From positions 143,168,660 to 143,232,659 of the forward strand of contig OX352772.1 in NCBI GenBank assembly GCA_947095535.1: DNA of 64,000 bases, written 5' to 3'. Below are positions 10,599-22,404 of the stretch, in pieces. The stretch's first letter is position 1; each line of letters starts with the position of its first letter. A model generated the notes under the pieces. It was not told where the DNA came from, searched no databases, and was given only the letters and a program-made list of their open reading frames with translations. Position numbers and translations under genes: made by a program. This stretch comes from Poecilobothrus nobilitatus. Lineage: Eukaryota > Arthropoda > Insecta > Diptera > Dolichopodidae.

Positions 10599-11613
10599 TT
10601 ATTTTTGGTTTGGAATACAGTTTTAATTCTTTTTTGAATAGGATTTAAAGCCCGCGGGCTTTATTTTCTCGGGCGTTCTGTCACTGCGCCGTAAATTTTT
10701 TTTTTTTTGATATTTTCTTAAAAGTTAAATATTTAACAGTTGTTTTTAGTTACTAACGAAACTATAATAATATTTTTAATAAACAGCTTCCCAAAAGACA
10801 TTTCCAATAATGGATTTCCAAATGGATTAAAGCTATTAAAACTGCAAATTGAATTCCAAGGCAAAAAGAATCTGCAGTAAGTAAATTTATTAATTTTGTA
10901 AGTTATATTTTAGTATGTATTTCTAATTTGTTACATACACATTAGTTAAAAAAGGAATTTTACACTACAATTTTTAATAGATTATTTAAAAGTGAAGTTT
11001 ATATTTCTATTCAATTTTTAGTTGACTACAATTAAAATGAGTACTGCTGAAAAGTAAAAAAAGAAAATATTAAAAAGTGATGTTGGGAAAGAATATGAAA
11101 TTTCATAATAACTGAAATGCAAATAATAAAAAAGTATCTTCTCTATAATATGATAAAACTCGTTCCTCTGAATCTCAATTTCGTATTGATGCTTGGAAAG
11201 AACTTTCAAATAAATACAACGAAAGTGGTAAGAAAAATCCTATTTTTATTTATTTATTTATTTTATTCCAACCAAAGCAAGTCGTTACAAAAGTTCTTAA
11301 AATTAAGATTATATTTATTATTATACAATACAAAAAACAATTTATTTTAATGATTAGAACTAAAAAAAAAAAAAAATTTTTCAATTTAAATTTTTTTAAT
11401 AAAATATATTTAAAAATAAAGTATAAGAAAGCTTAATTAACAAAAAATTAATTAAGTACATATAGCGACAAGGACTAATAAATGTATTTACATTTGTGTA
11501 CTTAATATTCTATCATAATAAAAAAAATATAATATCTTATATCTTATAAATATGATATCTTATTCATAAATATAAAGAATAAAGAGAAAGTTTTACTATA
11601 TTATTATCTAAAA
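10599..11613. other. AT-rich stretch, GC palindrome and TTTA run
   Basis: No gene recognised. Contains a perfect 16-bp GC-rich palindrome (AAAGCCCGCGGGCTTT, 10647-10662) next to the truncated end of B1. A (TTTA)n run at about 11243-11262 is followed by CCAACC and GTTACAAAAG, which looks like the tail of a minus-strand 5'-truncated LINE. The remainder is AT-rich. Confidence 0.5.
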
Positions 11614-12720
<1,107 letters not shown>

Positions 12721-12906
12721 ATACCACTAAATTTAAATTTAGTATAATAAATTTAAATTAAATATAAATAATGTAGTATAAATAAGTAAAATGCACATAA
12801 AATTTTGGGTTCATTAAGTGTGCAATTATAATTACTTTTTTCTGTATATTGAAACATAAAAACAATAAGAAAATGTTGTGTAAGGTCATAGAGTATTCGA
12901 ATTAAC
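12721..12906. other. AT-rich gap
   Basis: Low-complexity AT sequence between the hAT fragment and the family-B leader. A GGGTTCATTAAGTGTGC stretch near 12806 may be hAT 3' non-coding sequence. No gene seen. Confidence 0.4.
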
Positions 12907-12998
12907 TGGCGGCCCTCCGAATTAATTAGCCTTACCCTATGTTTACGAATCTCTGCATAGGGCGGACCTTCCTTTTCTTGGTACTCGTGGGTTCAATT

Positions 12999-13640
12999 AT
13001 GGAGCAAACTTAAAAAAAAAGATTCGAAAAAAGAGTTAGCCGGCACTTCTCAAAAGTCGGCAAGTAAAGCGACCAAACAGGGCACAAGCAGTGCTAAGAA
13101 GAGTCGCGAACAACCAAGGACGGTACACAAAGTGCATCCGTCGAAACAAGCCTTCTTCAATAAACGGTCGGCCTATAAAATAATTGAGAGGTTAAGCTCT
13201 CTCAATATTGGCAGTTATCTGAGTCGCAAAAGAACTCTTAGGCTGGGCCAAAAGAGTGGTAGGCCAGGTAAAGCCCCAAGAAGGACAAATCCCAAGTTCA
13301 TCGAAAGACCTTATTTCTAAGAGACAGAGGTCACAAGATGAGCCACAGGGTATTTCCAAAAAGCCTAGGTTGCTAGGGAGCAACCAGCTAACCAAGCCGT
13401 TCAATGAAATTGCCAAGAACCTGCCCAAGCAAACACGTTTATCAAAATGATGATAGTGTCAAATCTCCAACTTCCAACTCACAATTGTAAGATTGCCAAA
13501 CTAGGGGAAGTAGTAGAATAATCCCGACAGGCGTTGATCATTGTCAATAAGGACTCCCTACAACGCAAAGCGAAAGCCAAAGGGGTCATTAGTTACAGGT
13601 TCCTGGCGGTAACACTAACGGTGAAGGCCAAATCAAGCCC
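12999..13640 (+). pseudogene. Family-B ORF1 (DUF4780-like) remnant, B2
   Basis: Start codon at 12999 in the context CTCGTGGGTTCAATTATGGA, which family A shares at 20555. The frame breaks almost at once. Later frames give a basic segment (KQAFFNKRSAYKIIERL, 13147-13200; SGRPGKAPRRTNPKF) and then a C-terminal stretch with SRQALIIVNKDSLQ and KAKGVISYRF (about 13520-13600). That end resembles the DUF4780 domain of many insect LINE ORF1 proteins, which presumably bind element RNA. A stop (TAA) before SRQAL at 13517-13519 is absent in B3 (GAA at 59637), so it arose after duplication. Confidence 0.65.
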
Positions 13641-13819
13641 AAGAATCACACTCTGATCGATCCGATGTCATTGACGTAGCATTCCCCTCGGCTCCAAAGA
13701 GAGTGAATGAAGTCATCAAGGCTGACGATGGAGGCGATCTACTTAGATCTGTTTCAGACAGCTTTGATGAAGCAAAAAGCTTCTCAATGGACTTGAAGCT
13801 AACGCGACGGTGGTGGATA

Positions 13820-14440
13820 TTAAGAATGGCTCAGGTACTGAAGCTACTCCAAATTAATCTCCATCACCCCAAAGGGTTCCTGCCACACCTCAGGAGAACG
13901 GGCCGTGGGTGGCAGAAAAACAGGTTCATGGACTCCAGATACCAGGTTACAAGTTGTTGTTTAATAAAGAGGTATGCAAACCTAGAGCTTGCATACTTGC
14001 TAAAAATACTTTAAATTTAACTTTTATGTATAATTACAGTGATGCTGATCTGGTCGGGGCGAGCCTAAAGGTAAAAAATTCAAGGCTCTAGGTTGTTGCG
14101 GCGTATCTTCCTCGCGATTTGCAGGATTCACTTCCTCCATCCAATCTTGCAGGGCTCGTAGCAGATGCTAGAAGGATGAACATTGGGGTCATCATAAGCT
14201 GCGACGCCAATTCTCACCATGACATCTCGGGTAGTTCGGATACCAACGAAAGAGGTGAGTCACTTTTTGATTACATTTGAAGTACTAACCTTCTTATCTG
14301 TAACATTGGCAGGGAAACTACCTTTGGTACTAGTAATAGACAAGAAGTCCTAAACATAACCTTAGTCTCGGACTTCATTTATTCTAAAATGAACTCGTGG
14401 AAAGTTTCTGATGAGCATTCCTTTTCAAATCACAGATACC
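13820..14440 (+). pseudogene. Family-B apurinic-type endonuclease remnant, B2
   Basis: An exonuclease-endonuclease-phosphatase fold can be traced across frames: LLQINLHHPK (13848), KPRACILAKN (13979-14008), VAAYLPRDLQD (about 14096), then SCDANSHHD (14198-14223), SSDTNERGESLFDYI, and SDEHSFSNHRYLAF with the catalytic His (about 14407-14450). The active-site Asp in CDAN is kept. The domain nicks target DNA to prime reverse transcription. B2 has Ser where B3 and family A have Trp (WGSS) at about 14227. A stop after FDYI and several frame changes inactivate it. Confidence 0.75.
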
Positions 14441-16020
14441 TTGCGTTCAGTCTGGACGAAAGTCCTCCAATAAAGTCAGTCTCTCGAAATCTTAAGAGAA
14501 CTAACAGGAAGAAATATTTGGAGCACTTAACGTCAACGCTTGCCTCTTTAACACCTGGAATTCTTAAAAATATCCAAGATCTAATTACCCTAGTAAACGA
14601 TTTTACTAAGGCCTGCAATAAGTCTTTAGAGCATTCTTGTCCCATCAGTAAGCCTAGGGGAAAACCAACACCACCTTCGTGGAATGATGAAATCAAAGCT
14701 CTAAGGAAAGATAGTAAGAGGGCTTTCAATAATGCCAAAAAAAGGAATAAGGTAAAGGACTGGAGCTCTTATAAAATGGCTCGTAGTCAGTACAAAAAAG
14801 CACTTAAAAAGGCGAAAAGAGACAACTGGAGACTACACTGCGGAGGTATAACTCCCTCCTATCGACAAACCCCATGGTCCCCAGTTTTCTTAAAAAAGAG
14901 GATGGCAGCTGGGCTACCGCAAACGAGGAGTCGTTGGAATTACTTTTAAAAACCCATTTTCCTGGGTGCACAAACAATAGATCAGAGGTGGTTTGTCTTG
15001 TGAATCCTCTCCCTACTATCTCGGAGGTGGTGGTTACAGGAGACAAATTACAATAGGCTATATATAGTTTCAAACCATTCAAGTCAAGCGGACCGAATGG
15101 TATTATACCCGCTGAGATCCAGCAAACTTCATCTACTACCCAGGTTTGGCTAGAAAGCTTTTTCTGTGGTTGTCTTAAGTTGGGGCTTATCCCGGATAAT
15201 AAATTAAAAGGTCAGAGTAGTGTTTATACTTAAGGCCGGCAAAAGTAGTCACGTCTATGCGAAAGACTTTCGGCCTATAAGCCTGTCATCCTTCCTTCTA
15301 AAAACCTTAGAAAAATTGATTAACAACTATATCCGCTGCAACTTAGATAAAAATCTGTTGTCAGCCTCTCACTGTAAAGGGTAGTCAGTGACTGCACTTC
15401 ACACATTATGTAGCTCGATTGAAAGATCTTTAAATTTCAAAGCGTGTTCTCTTGCAGCATTTATAGACATTGAGAGCATTTAATAACGTCAATCAGGCAG
15501 CAATTGTAGACACACTCATAATCCTAAGAGTAGAACCGAAGCTAAGAGCACTGATAGCTAATATGCTAAATTGCAGGGCAATCAGTGCCAACTTAGGCAA
15601 CGCTTCTGCAAAAAGGTTTGTGAAGAGAGAAATTCCGCAAGGGGGGGGGGGGCCTGCTCCCTTTTTTGGAATATGGTGGTAAATAAACTACTTAAAATCC
15701 TGGAAGAGACAGGCTACAAAACAATCGCCTATGTGGACGATGTTGCTGTGGTTGTCAGTGGCAAGTTCTCAGACAGTTTCAGGGACGTTTCGCAACTTGC
15801 ACTAAACAAAATCACAACATGGGCTACAGACTGTAGACTGTCGGTAAATCCACAGAAAACCGAACTGGTCCTATTTACAATGGAATATAAAATTCCTAAA
15901 ATAAAGCCGCCTTCGTTAAATGGCTCCATTCTTGCCTTTAGCAAGAGTCCTAGTATGGCAATCCACCAATCATAGTATTTTGAGTCCTAGTATGTTGGAG
16001 GGGAATCGATAAAGAGGTCA
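14441..16020 (+). pseudogene. Family-B reverse transcriptase remnant, B2
   Basis: A 186-codon open part (14389-14949) holds the linker between endonuclease and RT, rich in Lys (KKAKRDNWRLHC). Later frames show FKPFKSSGPNGI (about 15069), KDFRPISLSSFLLKTLEKL (about 15262-15315), RAFNNVNQA (15472), then the block that should be PQGG (15634). There a run of 12 G has thrown the frame. The active site follows as YVDD at about 15729; B3 has YADD. SVNPQKTELVLF follows at about 15841. At 15945-15980 a deletion has joined non-adjacent parts, and a GAGTCCTAGTATG direct repeat brackets the scar. Non-functional. Confidence 0.8.
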
Positions 16021-16288
16021 ACCGCAGGGCAATCGCTAGGGTTCAAAGAACTGCCACACTATGTATTAGTGACTCTTTAATAACAACCCCTTCTGCGGCC
16101 TTGGACATCATGCTTAATCTGGTGCCTGTAGAATATTATAGCAAATTTGCAGCCGCAAACACAGCTGTGAGATTAAAAGCTACATCCTAGTAGACCAACT
16201 CACGAGAAGGTCACTCGGATATCATAAACCAATTTACTCCCGTCTTGGAGACTACACGTCCCCCGATTACTTCTTCGGGAAATCTCAT

Positions 16289-16789
16289 GTGACGAGCATA
16301 CCAAACCGTGAGAGTTGGAACTCGAACACAGTGATGACCTTCGAAGGAGTACAATTCTACACGGATGGCTCAAAAATGAACAGCAATATAGGATGCGGAG
16401 TCTTCTCAGATAATCTGAATATCAGTCATAATTTCCGATTACCAAACCATTGTAGCATCTTCCAAGCGGAAATTATGCCAATTCAAGAAGTCTTGATTCT
16501 ACTGATTAAAAGCGTTTTGACTGTAAAGCAAGTACGTCAGATAGTCAGGCAATTTCTAGAATCAACGTGTACCACCTCGAAAACTGTAATAAACTGCCGA
16601 AAACTTCTTAACGATATGACCAGGCAGTTTAGCATTCAGTTTTGCTGGGTACCAGGTCATCGAGGTATTCCGGGAAATGAAAAAGCTGATGAACTCGCAA
16701 GAATTGGTAAAACCTTACAAGTCTTGCCGGATAGGGCAAGACTAAGGGTACCTCTATCCACAAGCAAAACGTTACTTCGAAGAAAATAA
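16289..16789 (+). pseudogene. Family-B RNase H remnant, B2
   Basis: Open frame of 166 codons. RNase H landmarks: YTDGSKMNSNIGCGVFS (residues 24-40), IFQAEIM (57-63) and FCWVPGHRGIPGNEKADELA (about 117-136). The middle catalytic segment normally written as DSQ is damaged: around residue 75-85 the sequence reads IKSVLTVKQVRQ, so one acidic residue of the active site is missing. The equivalent at 62313-62813 differs by one residue (Leu/Pro at position 107). It belongs with the RT immediately upstream. Confidence 0.85.
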
Positions 16790-17062
16790 CGGATATGGTA
16801 AATTTCAAATGGTCAAACTTGACCTCGTGCAATATCACAAGATTGATATGGCCCAAAACCGATTTAAGATTATCCAATGATCTGCTTTCTTGCAAAGGGC
16901 AGACATTGGAATGACAATGGGTATAATCACCGGTCACTGTCTAAAGATGAAGAAGAGGAGGAAATTACTCCCCATTTCCTTTACACAATACCCATTTGGG
17001 GAAATATTTCTTCAACAACCTTAGCGACCTAGCAGGTAAAAATATGAAGAGCATTCTTCCCT

Positions 17063-18241
17063 TTGCAAAAAGGGAAGCTCAAATTGATTTTAATGGAAAT
17101 GGAAAATGGGCACCAAGTTGATGCTATTTACACAGATTTTAGTGAAGCATTTGATCGTGTCGATCGTACTATTTTGCTTAACAAACTTGTTGCAATAGGT
17201 ATTTCGGGTACATTTCTTACATGGCTGTACTCTTACTTAACAAATAGAACTCAAAATATAAAATTCCAAGGTTTTTTATCAAACACAGTGACCGTTACTT
17301 CAGGAGTACCTCAAGGTAGCCATTTAGGTCCACTTCTATTTAATATATTAATTTCAGACCTTTCGGCCAAACTAGTGGGTGTATCACATATTGCATTTGC
17401 CGACGATCTTAAAATTTACCACGTTATCAAAAATATTTCTGATGTTGCATTACTTCAGTCAAACCTACATTCTTTACAAGAATGGTGTTCTTCCAATAAG
17501 TTAGAGCTGAACATTCAAAAATGCAAGGCCATTAGTTTTACACGGAAAAGATCTACTATTTTATTCGATTATTCTATTGATAATGTAACTCTAGAAAGGG
17601 TAAGCAGCATGACCGATCTAGGGATTCTTTTGGATGATAAGCTTAACTTCCATCTTCACTATGAGCATATGATTTCCAAGGCAAATAAAATGTTAGGATT
17701 CATTAAAAGAAGAGCTAAAGAATTCAGTAACATAGCGGTGACAAAATCTCTCTAAGATTCTTTAGTACGATCTATTCTAGAATACGGCAACATTGTTTGG
17801 AATCCTGTATTTCAAATACACTCCGATAGAATCGAATCTGTTCAAAAACAATTCCTATTATTTGCTTTGAGAAATCAATATAACCCTATTGACCATTCAA
17901 TGCTACCTAATTATAATGTAAGATTAAATTCATTGAACATGTTAACTTTATCTTCACGCAGGCAGATACTTTCATCCTGTGTTACTTTTGACGTTTTAAA
18001 TAAAAATATTGACGTTCAGTTTTTGATAGACAGTTTTAAATTAAACAATGAAGTTAGAGTTACACGAAACACTAAGTATTTAATTGAAAATACTCATAGA
18101 ACTGAATATGGAAGAAATGAACCAATTAACAGATGTTGCATTACATTCAACAAACACAGTAATCTCTTTTCAACACAAATATCAAGGAACACTTTCAAAC
18201 AAAAATTAATACAAAAATTTGTTACTAACCTTACACAATAA
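17063..18241 (+). pseudogene. Jockey/CR1-like LINE reverse transcriptase, 5'-truncated
   Basis: A different LINE inserted in B2. The RT starts in mid-domain: AIYTDFSEAFDRVD with the first catalytic Asp (residues 21-34), TSGVPQGSHLGPLLFNI (about 91-107), then IAFADDLKIYHV (about 123-134). A thumb region follows with LGILLDDKLNFH. A single nonsense codon (TAA, 17753-17755) separates this from an in-frame continuation at 17756-18241, ending in HRTEYGRNEPINR and a C-terminal SRNTFKQKL. Apart from that stop the frame is open, so this is one of the better kept elements. The 5' truncation is typical of incomplete target-primed reverse transcription. B3 shares the stop (63777-63779). Confidence 0.88.
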
Positions 18242-18488
18242 CTTTAACTTTCATAATATTAGATTACACTTCATATTGTACAAATTATTTTATTTTTACC
18301 TAACTGAGTTATATTAATTCAAATCTAACTGTGTTTTTGCTTTGATATAGTCAATGTAATAATTTTTTTTTATTTGCATTTATCGTGTTTTATTTTGTAC
18401 TTGTTATTATTAAGTTTTAGCCGTAAGATTTGTTATGTAAAAACCTTGTTTTGGTTATAATAATAAATAAATAAATAAATAAATAATA
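18242..18488 (+). other. 3' UTR and AATA-type tail of the inserted LINE
   Basis: AT-rich untranslated region after the RT stop, ending in an (AAAT)n run at about 18461-18488. Such simple-repeat tails mark the 3' end of a target-primed LINE insertion. Beyond it begins unrelated minus-strand family-A sequence. Confidence 0.75.
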
Positions 18489-18489
18489 A

Positions 18490-20160
18490 GTGGAATAGAA
18501 AAGCTTCTATGTGGTATCACTATCGACCAAATACGGTCTAAGTGTGCCTTTTTGGCAGCCACCTTAACCTTACCTAACCTATATAATTAATTATATTTTA
18601 TAATTTGAATCCTTCGTAGTATTGATAGATCGACAAAATTCTATCCAAGTGTGCCGCTTGGCTTCTTTGATGGCTTCCTTATATACTTTAGGCAATCTTT
18701 ATAAGATTACTCGTATTTATATTTGAAGCAAATATTGAATAGAGTCAGACTTGTAATGCAGACTAAGTCTTCGCTCCACCAAAAGGGATAGGATTAATTG
18801 GACACGGACGACTGATTGAACACAAACTTTAAAGGCTATTCCCATAGCCTTTTCAAGAGTTTCAATCTTTGTATCCAGTTCTTTGATCGTTTCAATTTTG
18901 ATGCTCGGTACATTATTTAGTTTTGACTGTATAATTCGGCTGAATTTAACCCAGCGACTTCTTTTAGGATTTTTGTAGAATTTGGAAATATTCATTTGAA
19001 GATTCACATCAAAAACTATATACTCGGGATCTGAATAGAAATTCTGTCTACACTCAGACCAGTTTGCAACTCCAATGATATTATTGTTAGTAGCTAAAGT
19101 TATGTTTATCAGCTCTTCCCACCCGTTATATCTGCCCGAACTTGAAAAGATAAAAGTTGGTGTGTTACCAACCACTATTACATATTTTAAGGTTAGTGTT
19201 AATAAGAAAATTGAATAATGACTCACCTCGTTCGTTGTTCTCCGAATCACATCTGATTAGTAGCTTGTCCTGCCTTGTTGCTCTAACAAGTTTTCGAACT
19301 TGCTCTCGTGGTGACGGATCGTCATGAGCTTTATATGCGGAGGAGATGTAGAAACTTTCTCCACCTAGTCCTTCTACTTTTACGAAGTCAAATCGGATGA
19401 GCTAAAATCGGAATGAAGACAAGCATTGATTTGTTTTTTTACTAAAATTCAAGCTCTAGGTTTATCTGCATCCTTTTTGTGAAAAAGATTGTAGTCTTTA
19501 AGACTAATGTTTATATTTTCCTCGCTGAGGAAAACCAGCAGACCATCCGAGGCACTTCTCGAGTGACTGAGATTAATCCACACTACCTTGGCATCATTAC
19601 CTGTTTCCACACCTCCTTCACCTGGTGCCGGATTCTGTCTAAAAAGTTCTCTGTCAATCGTGAAATCTCTTCTCAGCTTAGAAGCTAGATCCTTCTCTGG
19701 ATTCTCTTCGACAGTTGGAGCCCTGAAAATGTTTCGTTTGGCATACCTTATCCTCAACCTCATTCTCTAATAGACCTTCTCGATCTCCTCTAGGCACTCC
19801 TCATTTAATCTTTCCATTGTCCACGATAATGTTGGGTAACCAACTGCCCGCCTTAGGTATTTTTGGAATTTCCCCAGCCGGGTTAAGGCTGAGCTTCGCG
19901 ACGAATTTGCTGAGGAAATCCAAAGACATCTGATCTTCGCACTTAATTTCTGCGTTTTTGATCTCATCTTGAAATCTATTACGCTTCTGGCCAGTTGTTA
20001 TACCAGGAACACCTTACCCTTATCCTCTTGTACCTTTAGATATTCATCTAAATCCTAATCCTTATCCTCTTGTACCTTTAGATATTCATCTACGACAAGT
20101 TGGTACTTAACTTTAACCGCAGCGTCCTTCTCATGTACATGCTTTTTCATTCTCAGCTAT
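18490..20160 (-). pseudogene. LOA/I-like LINE family A, minus-strand copy A2
   Basis: Read from 20160 down. ORF1 pieces come first (DEYLKVQ twice, about 20100-20025; LGKFQKYLRRAVGYPT and the NEECLEEIEKVY end, about 19870-19770). Then one open frame (19763-19449) joins the end of ORF1 (RLRIRYAKRNIFRAP) directly to the endonuclease start (INLSHSRSASDGLLVFLSEENI). Part of the endonuclease is lost between 19449 and 19440, and it resumes in a 177-codon frame (19250-18717) with RYNGWEELINITLAT. The part containing KEAIKEAKRHTW (about 18690-18650) is followed by a second, diverged version of that motif near 18570-18510. RT proper is missing. Its 5' end faces the 5' end of the plus-strand copy. Confidence 0.8.
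20018..20095 (-). repeat. 42-bp tandem duplication in ORF1 of copy A2
   Basis: The unit starting CCTTATCCTCTTGTACC at 20018 is repeated from 20060. It encodes DEYLKVQEDK on the minus strand. The plus copy A1 has only one such motif (DEYLKVQAGK at about 20715), so the duplication is private to A2. Confidence 0.85.
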
Positions 20161-20399
20161 CTTGTTGCAAAAGAAAAGCGCCCTGTTGTACTTTTCTTTC
20201 CCTCCCGATAGGGATTCTACCTGGACGTGGTGGGAGGGCTCAGTAGAATCAATGATCCTGTGGGCGATGTCGGAGATACTGTGTCATCCCTGGGGATTTC
20301 ACAGTATCAGTAGGTTCAACCATACCGATAAGGCTGCAGGGGAGATCCGAAACCAAGAGAATCCCTCCACTTGTAAGCTAAGGTGTCCAGGTACCGTGC

Positions 20400-20554
20400 C
20401 GAGAGCTGAATGGTCAGTAAGTGGTAAAAGATAACTGGTCGCGAACGGTCTCCTCCGATGCTCAGGCAAGGTCGGTTGTATTAAGTGCCTTATCCCGGTA
20501 AGGCGGCAATGCCGGGATGGACCGCTTTTTCCGGCCACACTCGTGGGATCAAGA
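20400..20554 (+). promoter_or_regulatory. Family-A LINE 5' UTR / internal promoter region
   Basis: GC-richer leader, conserved with the inverted fragment at 3148-3304. It includes TCCTCCGATGCTCAGG, GGTTGTATTAAGTGCC and CCACACTCGTGGGATCAAG, the last directly before the ORF1 start. LINEs of this type carry an internal promoter here; that role is known of the class and only inferred for this copy. The CTCGTGGG-TCAA-ATGGA core is shared with family B at 12985-13003. Confidence 0.5.
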
Positions 20555-21562
20555 ATGGATGTAAACTTAAAAAAAAAAGAAATGGAGAAGGAAGAAGTTG
20601 AGATGGGGAGCTCATCTGAAGATGAGATTTTAGCGTCTAGCCAAGAGACGCTAATTAGTGGCGAGGGCGGCAAGAAGAAAAATCATAAGAGAAATTAAGT
20701 ACCAGCTTGCCATAGATGAATATCTAAAGGTGCAAGCGGGTAAGAACGGGAATAGGAGTATTCCTGCCACAACAACTGGCCAGAAGTGCAACAGATCTCA
20801 AGATGAGCTCAATAACGCAGCTAAGAGGGCCAATAGAAAACGGTGGTCTAGCGCATCGGTACTAGGAGGTGTTAAGTGTGCGAGGGAACCCAAGGAGAAA
20901 AAAGCTACTTCTGAAGTCGGTGCAAAGAATAGGCAATCCTACAAAGAAGTAGCTATAAACGACCTGAACGTGGCACTTATTGACGGGATATCGAACAGTG
21001 GGAAGCCAATCACAAATAAATGGAGCGAGATAGAAGCCCATCTATCCGGGATGGTATTAGAACACGTTTTGGAGCACCCGGAAGGACCTCTCATATCGTT
21101 CGACTGCGAGTACGTGTTGAGAGGATGGAGGATTGTCAAATGCGAGGATCAGGTGTCTTTGGATTTCCTCTTCAAATTCGTCGCTAAGGCTAGTGATAAA
21201 TGGGTTGGCTTGAAACTCAAGCTTATCCCGGCTGGGGAAATTCCAAGGAGACCTAGGGCGCGCATTTGGCTACCAAATATCAGCATAGACAATGGAAAGG
21301 TTCCTCAATGTCTTAAGCTCCAGAATCCGAAGATCCAGATGGAAAACTGGAGGATAATAAAGGCTGAGGAGCCTCAAAAAAACAGTAAGTCCTTCCTGCT
21401 TTTGATAAATGAGGAGTGACTAGTGGAACTTGAGAAGGCTGATTATAGAATGAGGTTCGGCATAAGGTATGCCAAACTGAAAATTTTCAGAGCTCCAGCG
21501 GAAGAAGAAGATCCAGAGGAGGATCTACTTTCTAAGGGATCTCACGATCGAAAGAGATCCTC
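20555..21562 (+). pseudogene. Family-A ORF1 (DUF4780-like RNA-binding protein), A1
   Basis: Starts at ATG 20555 with an acidic, Ser-rich N-terminus (KEEVEMGSSSEDEILASS). A frameshift near 20690 moves the frame to the 253-codon open part 20658-21419. A basic middle (ANRKRWSS) is followed by a globular C-terminal region: EGPLISFDCEYVLRGWRIV, VGLKLKLIPAGEIPRRPRAR, then PQCLKLQNPKIQMENWRII. That stretch resembles DUF4780 of insect retroelement ORF1 proteins, which would package element RNA. No CCHC knuckles are seen. A TGA at 21417-21419 interrupts; the same frame continues (MRFGIRYAKLKIFRAP) to about 21585. In A2 the equivalent frame runs straight into the endonuclease, so ORF1 and ORF2 may be fused or overlapping in the active element. 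Confidence 0.75.
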
Positions 21563-22404
21563 TTGGACAGAACTCGGCACCAGGTGAGGGTGCGGTTAGG
21601 GGTAATGATGCCAAAGGTAGTGCAGATTAATCTCAGGCACTCGAGAAGTGCCTCGGATAATCTGCTGGTTTTCCTTAGCGAGGAAAACATAGACATCAGT
21701 CTCATTCAAGAACCTTGGGTCAGAGGTACTGAGATCAAGGGACTACATCATAAAGATTACAATCTTTTTTACAAAAAAGATACAGGTAAACCCAGAGCTT
21801 GTATTTTAGTAAATAAACAATTTAATGTTTTTCTCCACCCCGATTTTAGCTCACCCGATTTGACTGTCGTCAGGTTAGAAGGGCTTGGTGGAGATAGTCT
21901 CTACATCTCCTCTGCATATATGGCTCATGACGATCCGTCACCACCAGAGGAAGTTCGTAAACTTGTGCGAGCGACAAGGCAAGACAACCTACTCATCGGA
22001 TGTGATGCCAATGCTAGGCATTCCCTATGGGGCAGTTCGGAGAATAACGAACGAGGTGAGTCACTATTTGATTTTCTTATTAACAGTAACCTTAAAATAT
22101 GTAATAGTGGTAACAACCCACTTTTATTTTCCCAAGTTCGGGCAGATATAGTGGGTGGGAAGAGGTAATAGACATTACCTTAGCTACTAACAACAATATC
22201 ATTGGAGTTGTAAACTGGTCTGTGTCTAGCCAGAACTCCTACTCAGATCACAAATATATAGTCTTTGAGGTGAATTTTCAGATGAATATCCCCAAATTCT
22301 ATAGAAATCCTAAAAGAACTGACTGGGTAAAATTCAGCCGAATTATACAGTCAAAACTAATTCATGTACCGAACATCAAAATTGAAACTGGATGCAAAGA
22401 TTGA
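21563..22404 (+). pseudogene. Family-A apurinic-type endonuclease, A1
   Basis: N-terminal endonuclease of ORF2. Motifs in order: KVVQINLRHSRSASDNLL (from residue 18), ISLIQEPWVRG with the catalytic Glu, KPRACILVNKQ, LYISSAYMAHDD, then GCDANARHSLWGSSENNERG with the active-site Asp. The frame slips near 22140 after LLFSQVRA. It continues in another frame with VIDITLATNNN and SQNSYSDHKYIVFEV, the latter carrying the conserved His (about 22240-22260). A second slip near 22385 moves into the RT frame. All key catalytic residues I can check are kept; only the frameshifts disable it. Confidence 0.85.

Larger units (their letters stand above)
12907..17065 (+). mobile_element. LOA-like LINE family B, copy B2
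   Basis: Almost complete but heavily mutated LINE: leader (GCATAGGGCGGACCTTCC at about 12955), ORF1, endonuclease, RT, RNase H and a short tail, with stops and frameshifts throughout. Its right part was cut by insertion of a different LINE at about 17066. The segment 13147-17976 reappears at 59251-64000 with the same inserted LINE, so insertion preceded duplication. Component parts are given below. Confidence 0.85.

Noticed and set aside
20162..20673. Small frames on both strands (90 and 124 codons) in the family-A leader
   Set aside because: They arise from the GC-rich 5' UTR; ORF1 starts at 20555 in another frame and the inverted copy does not preserve them.
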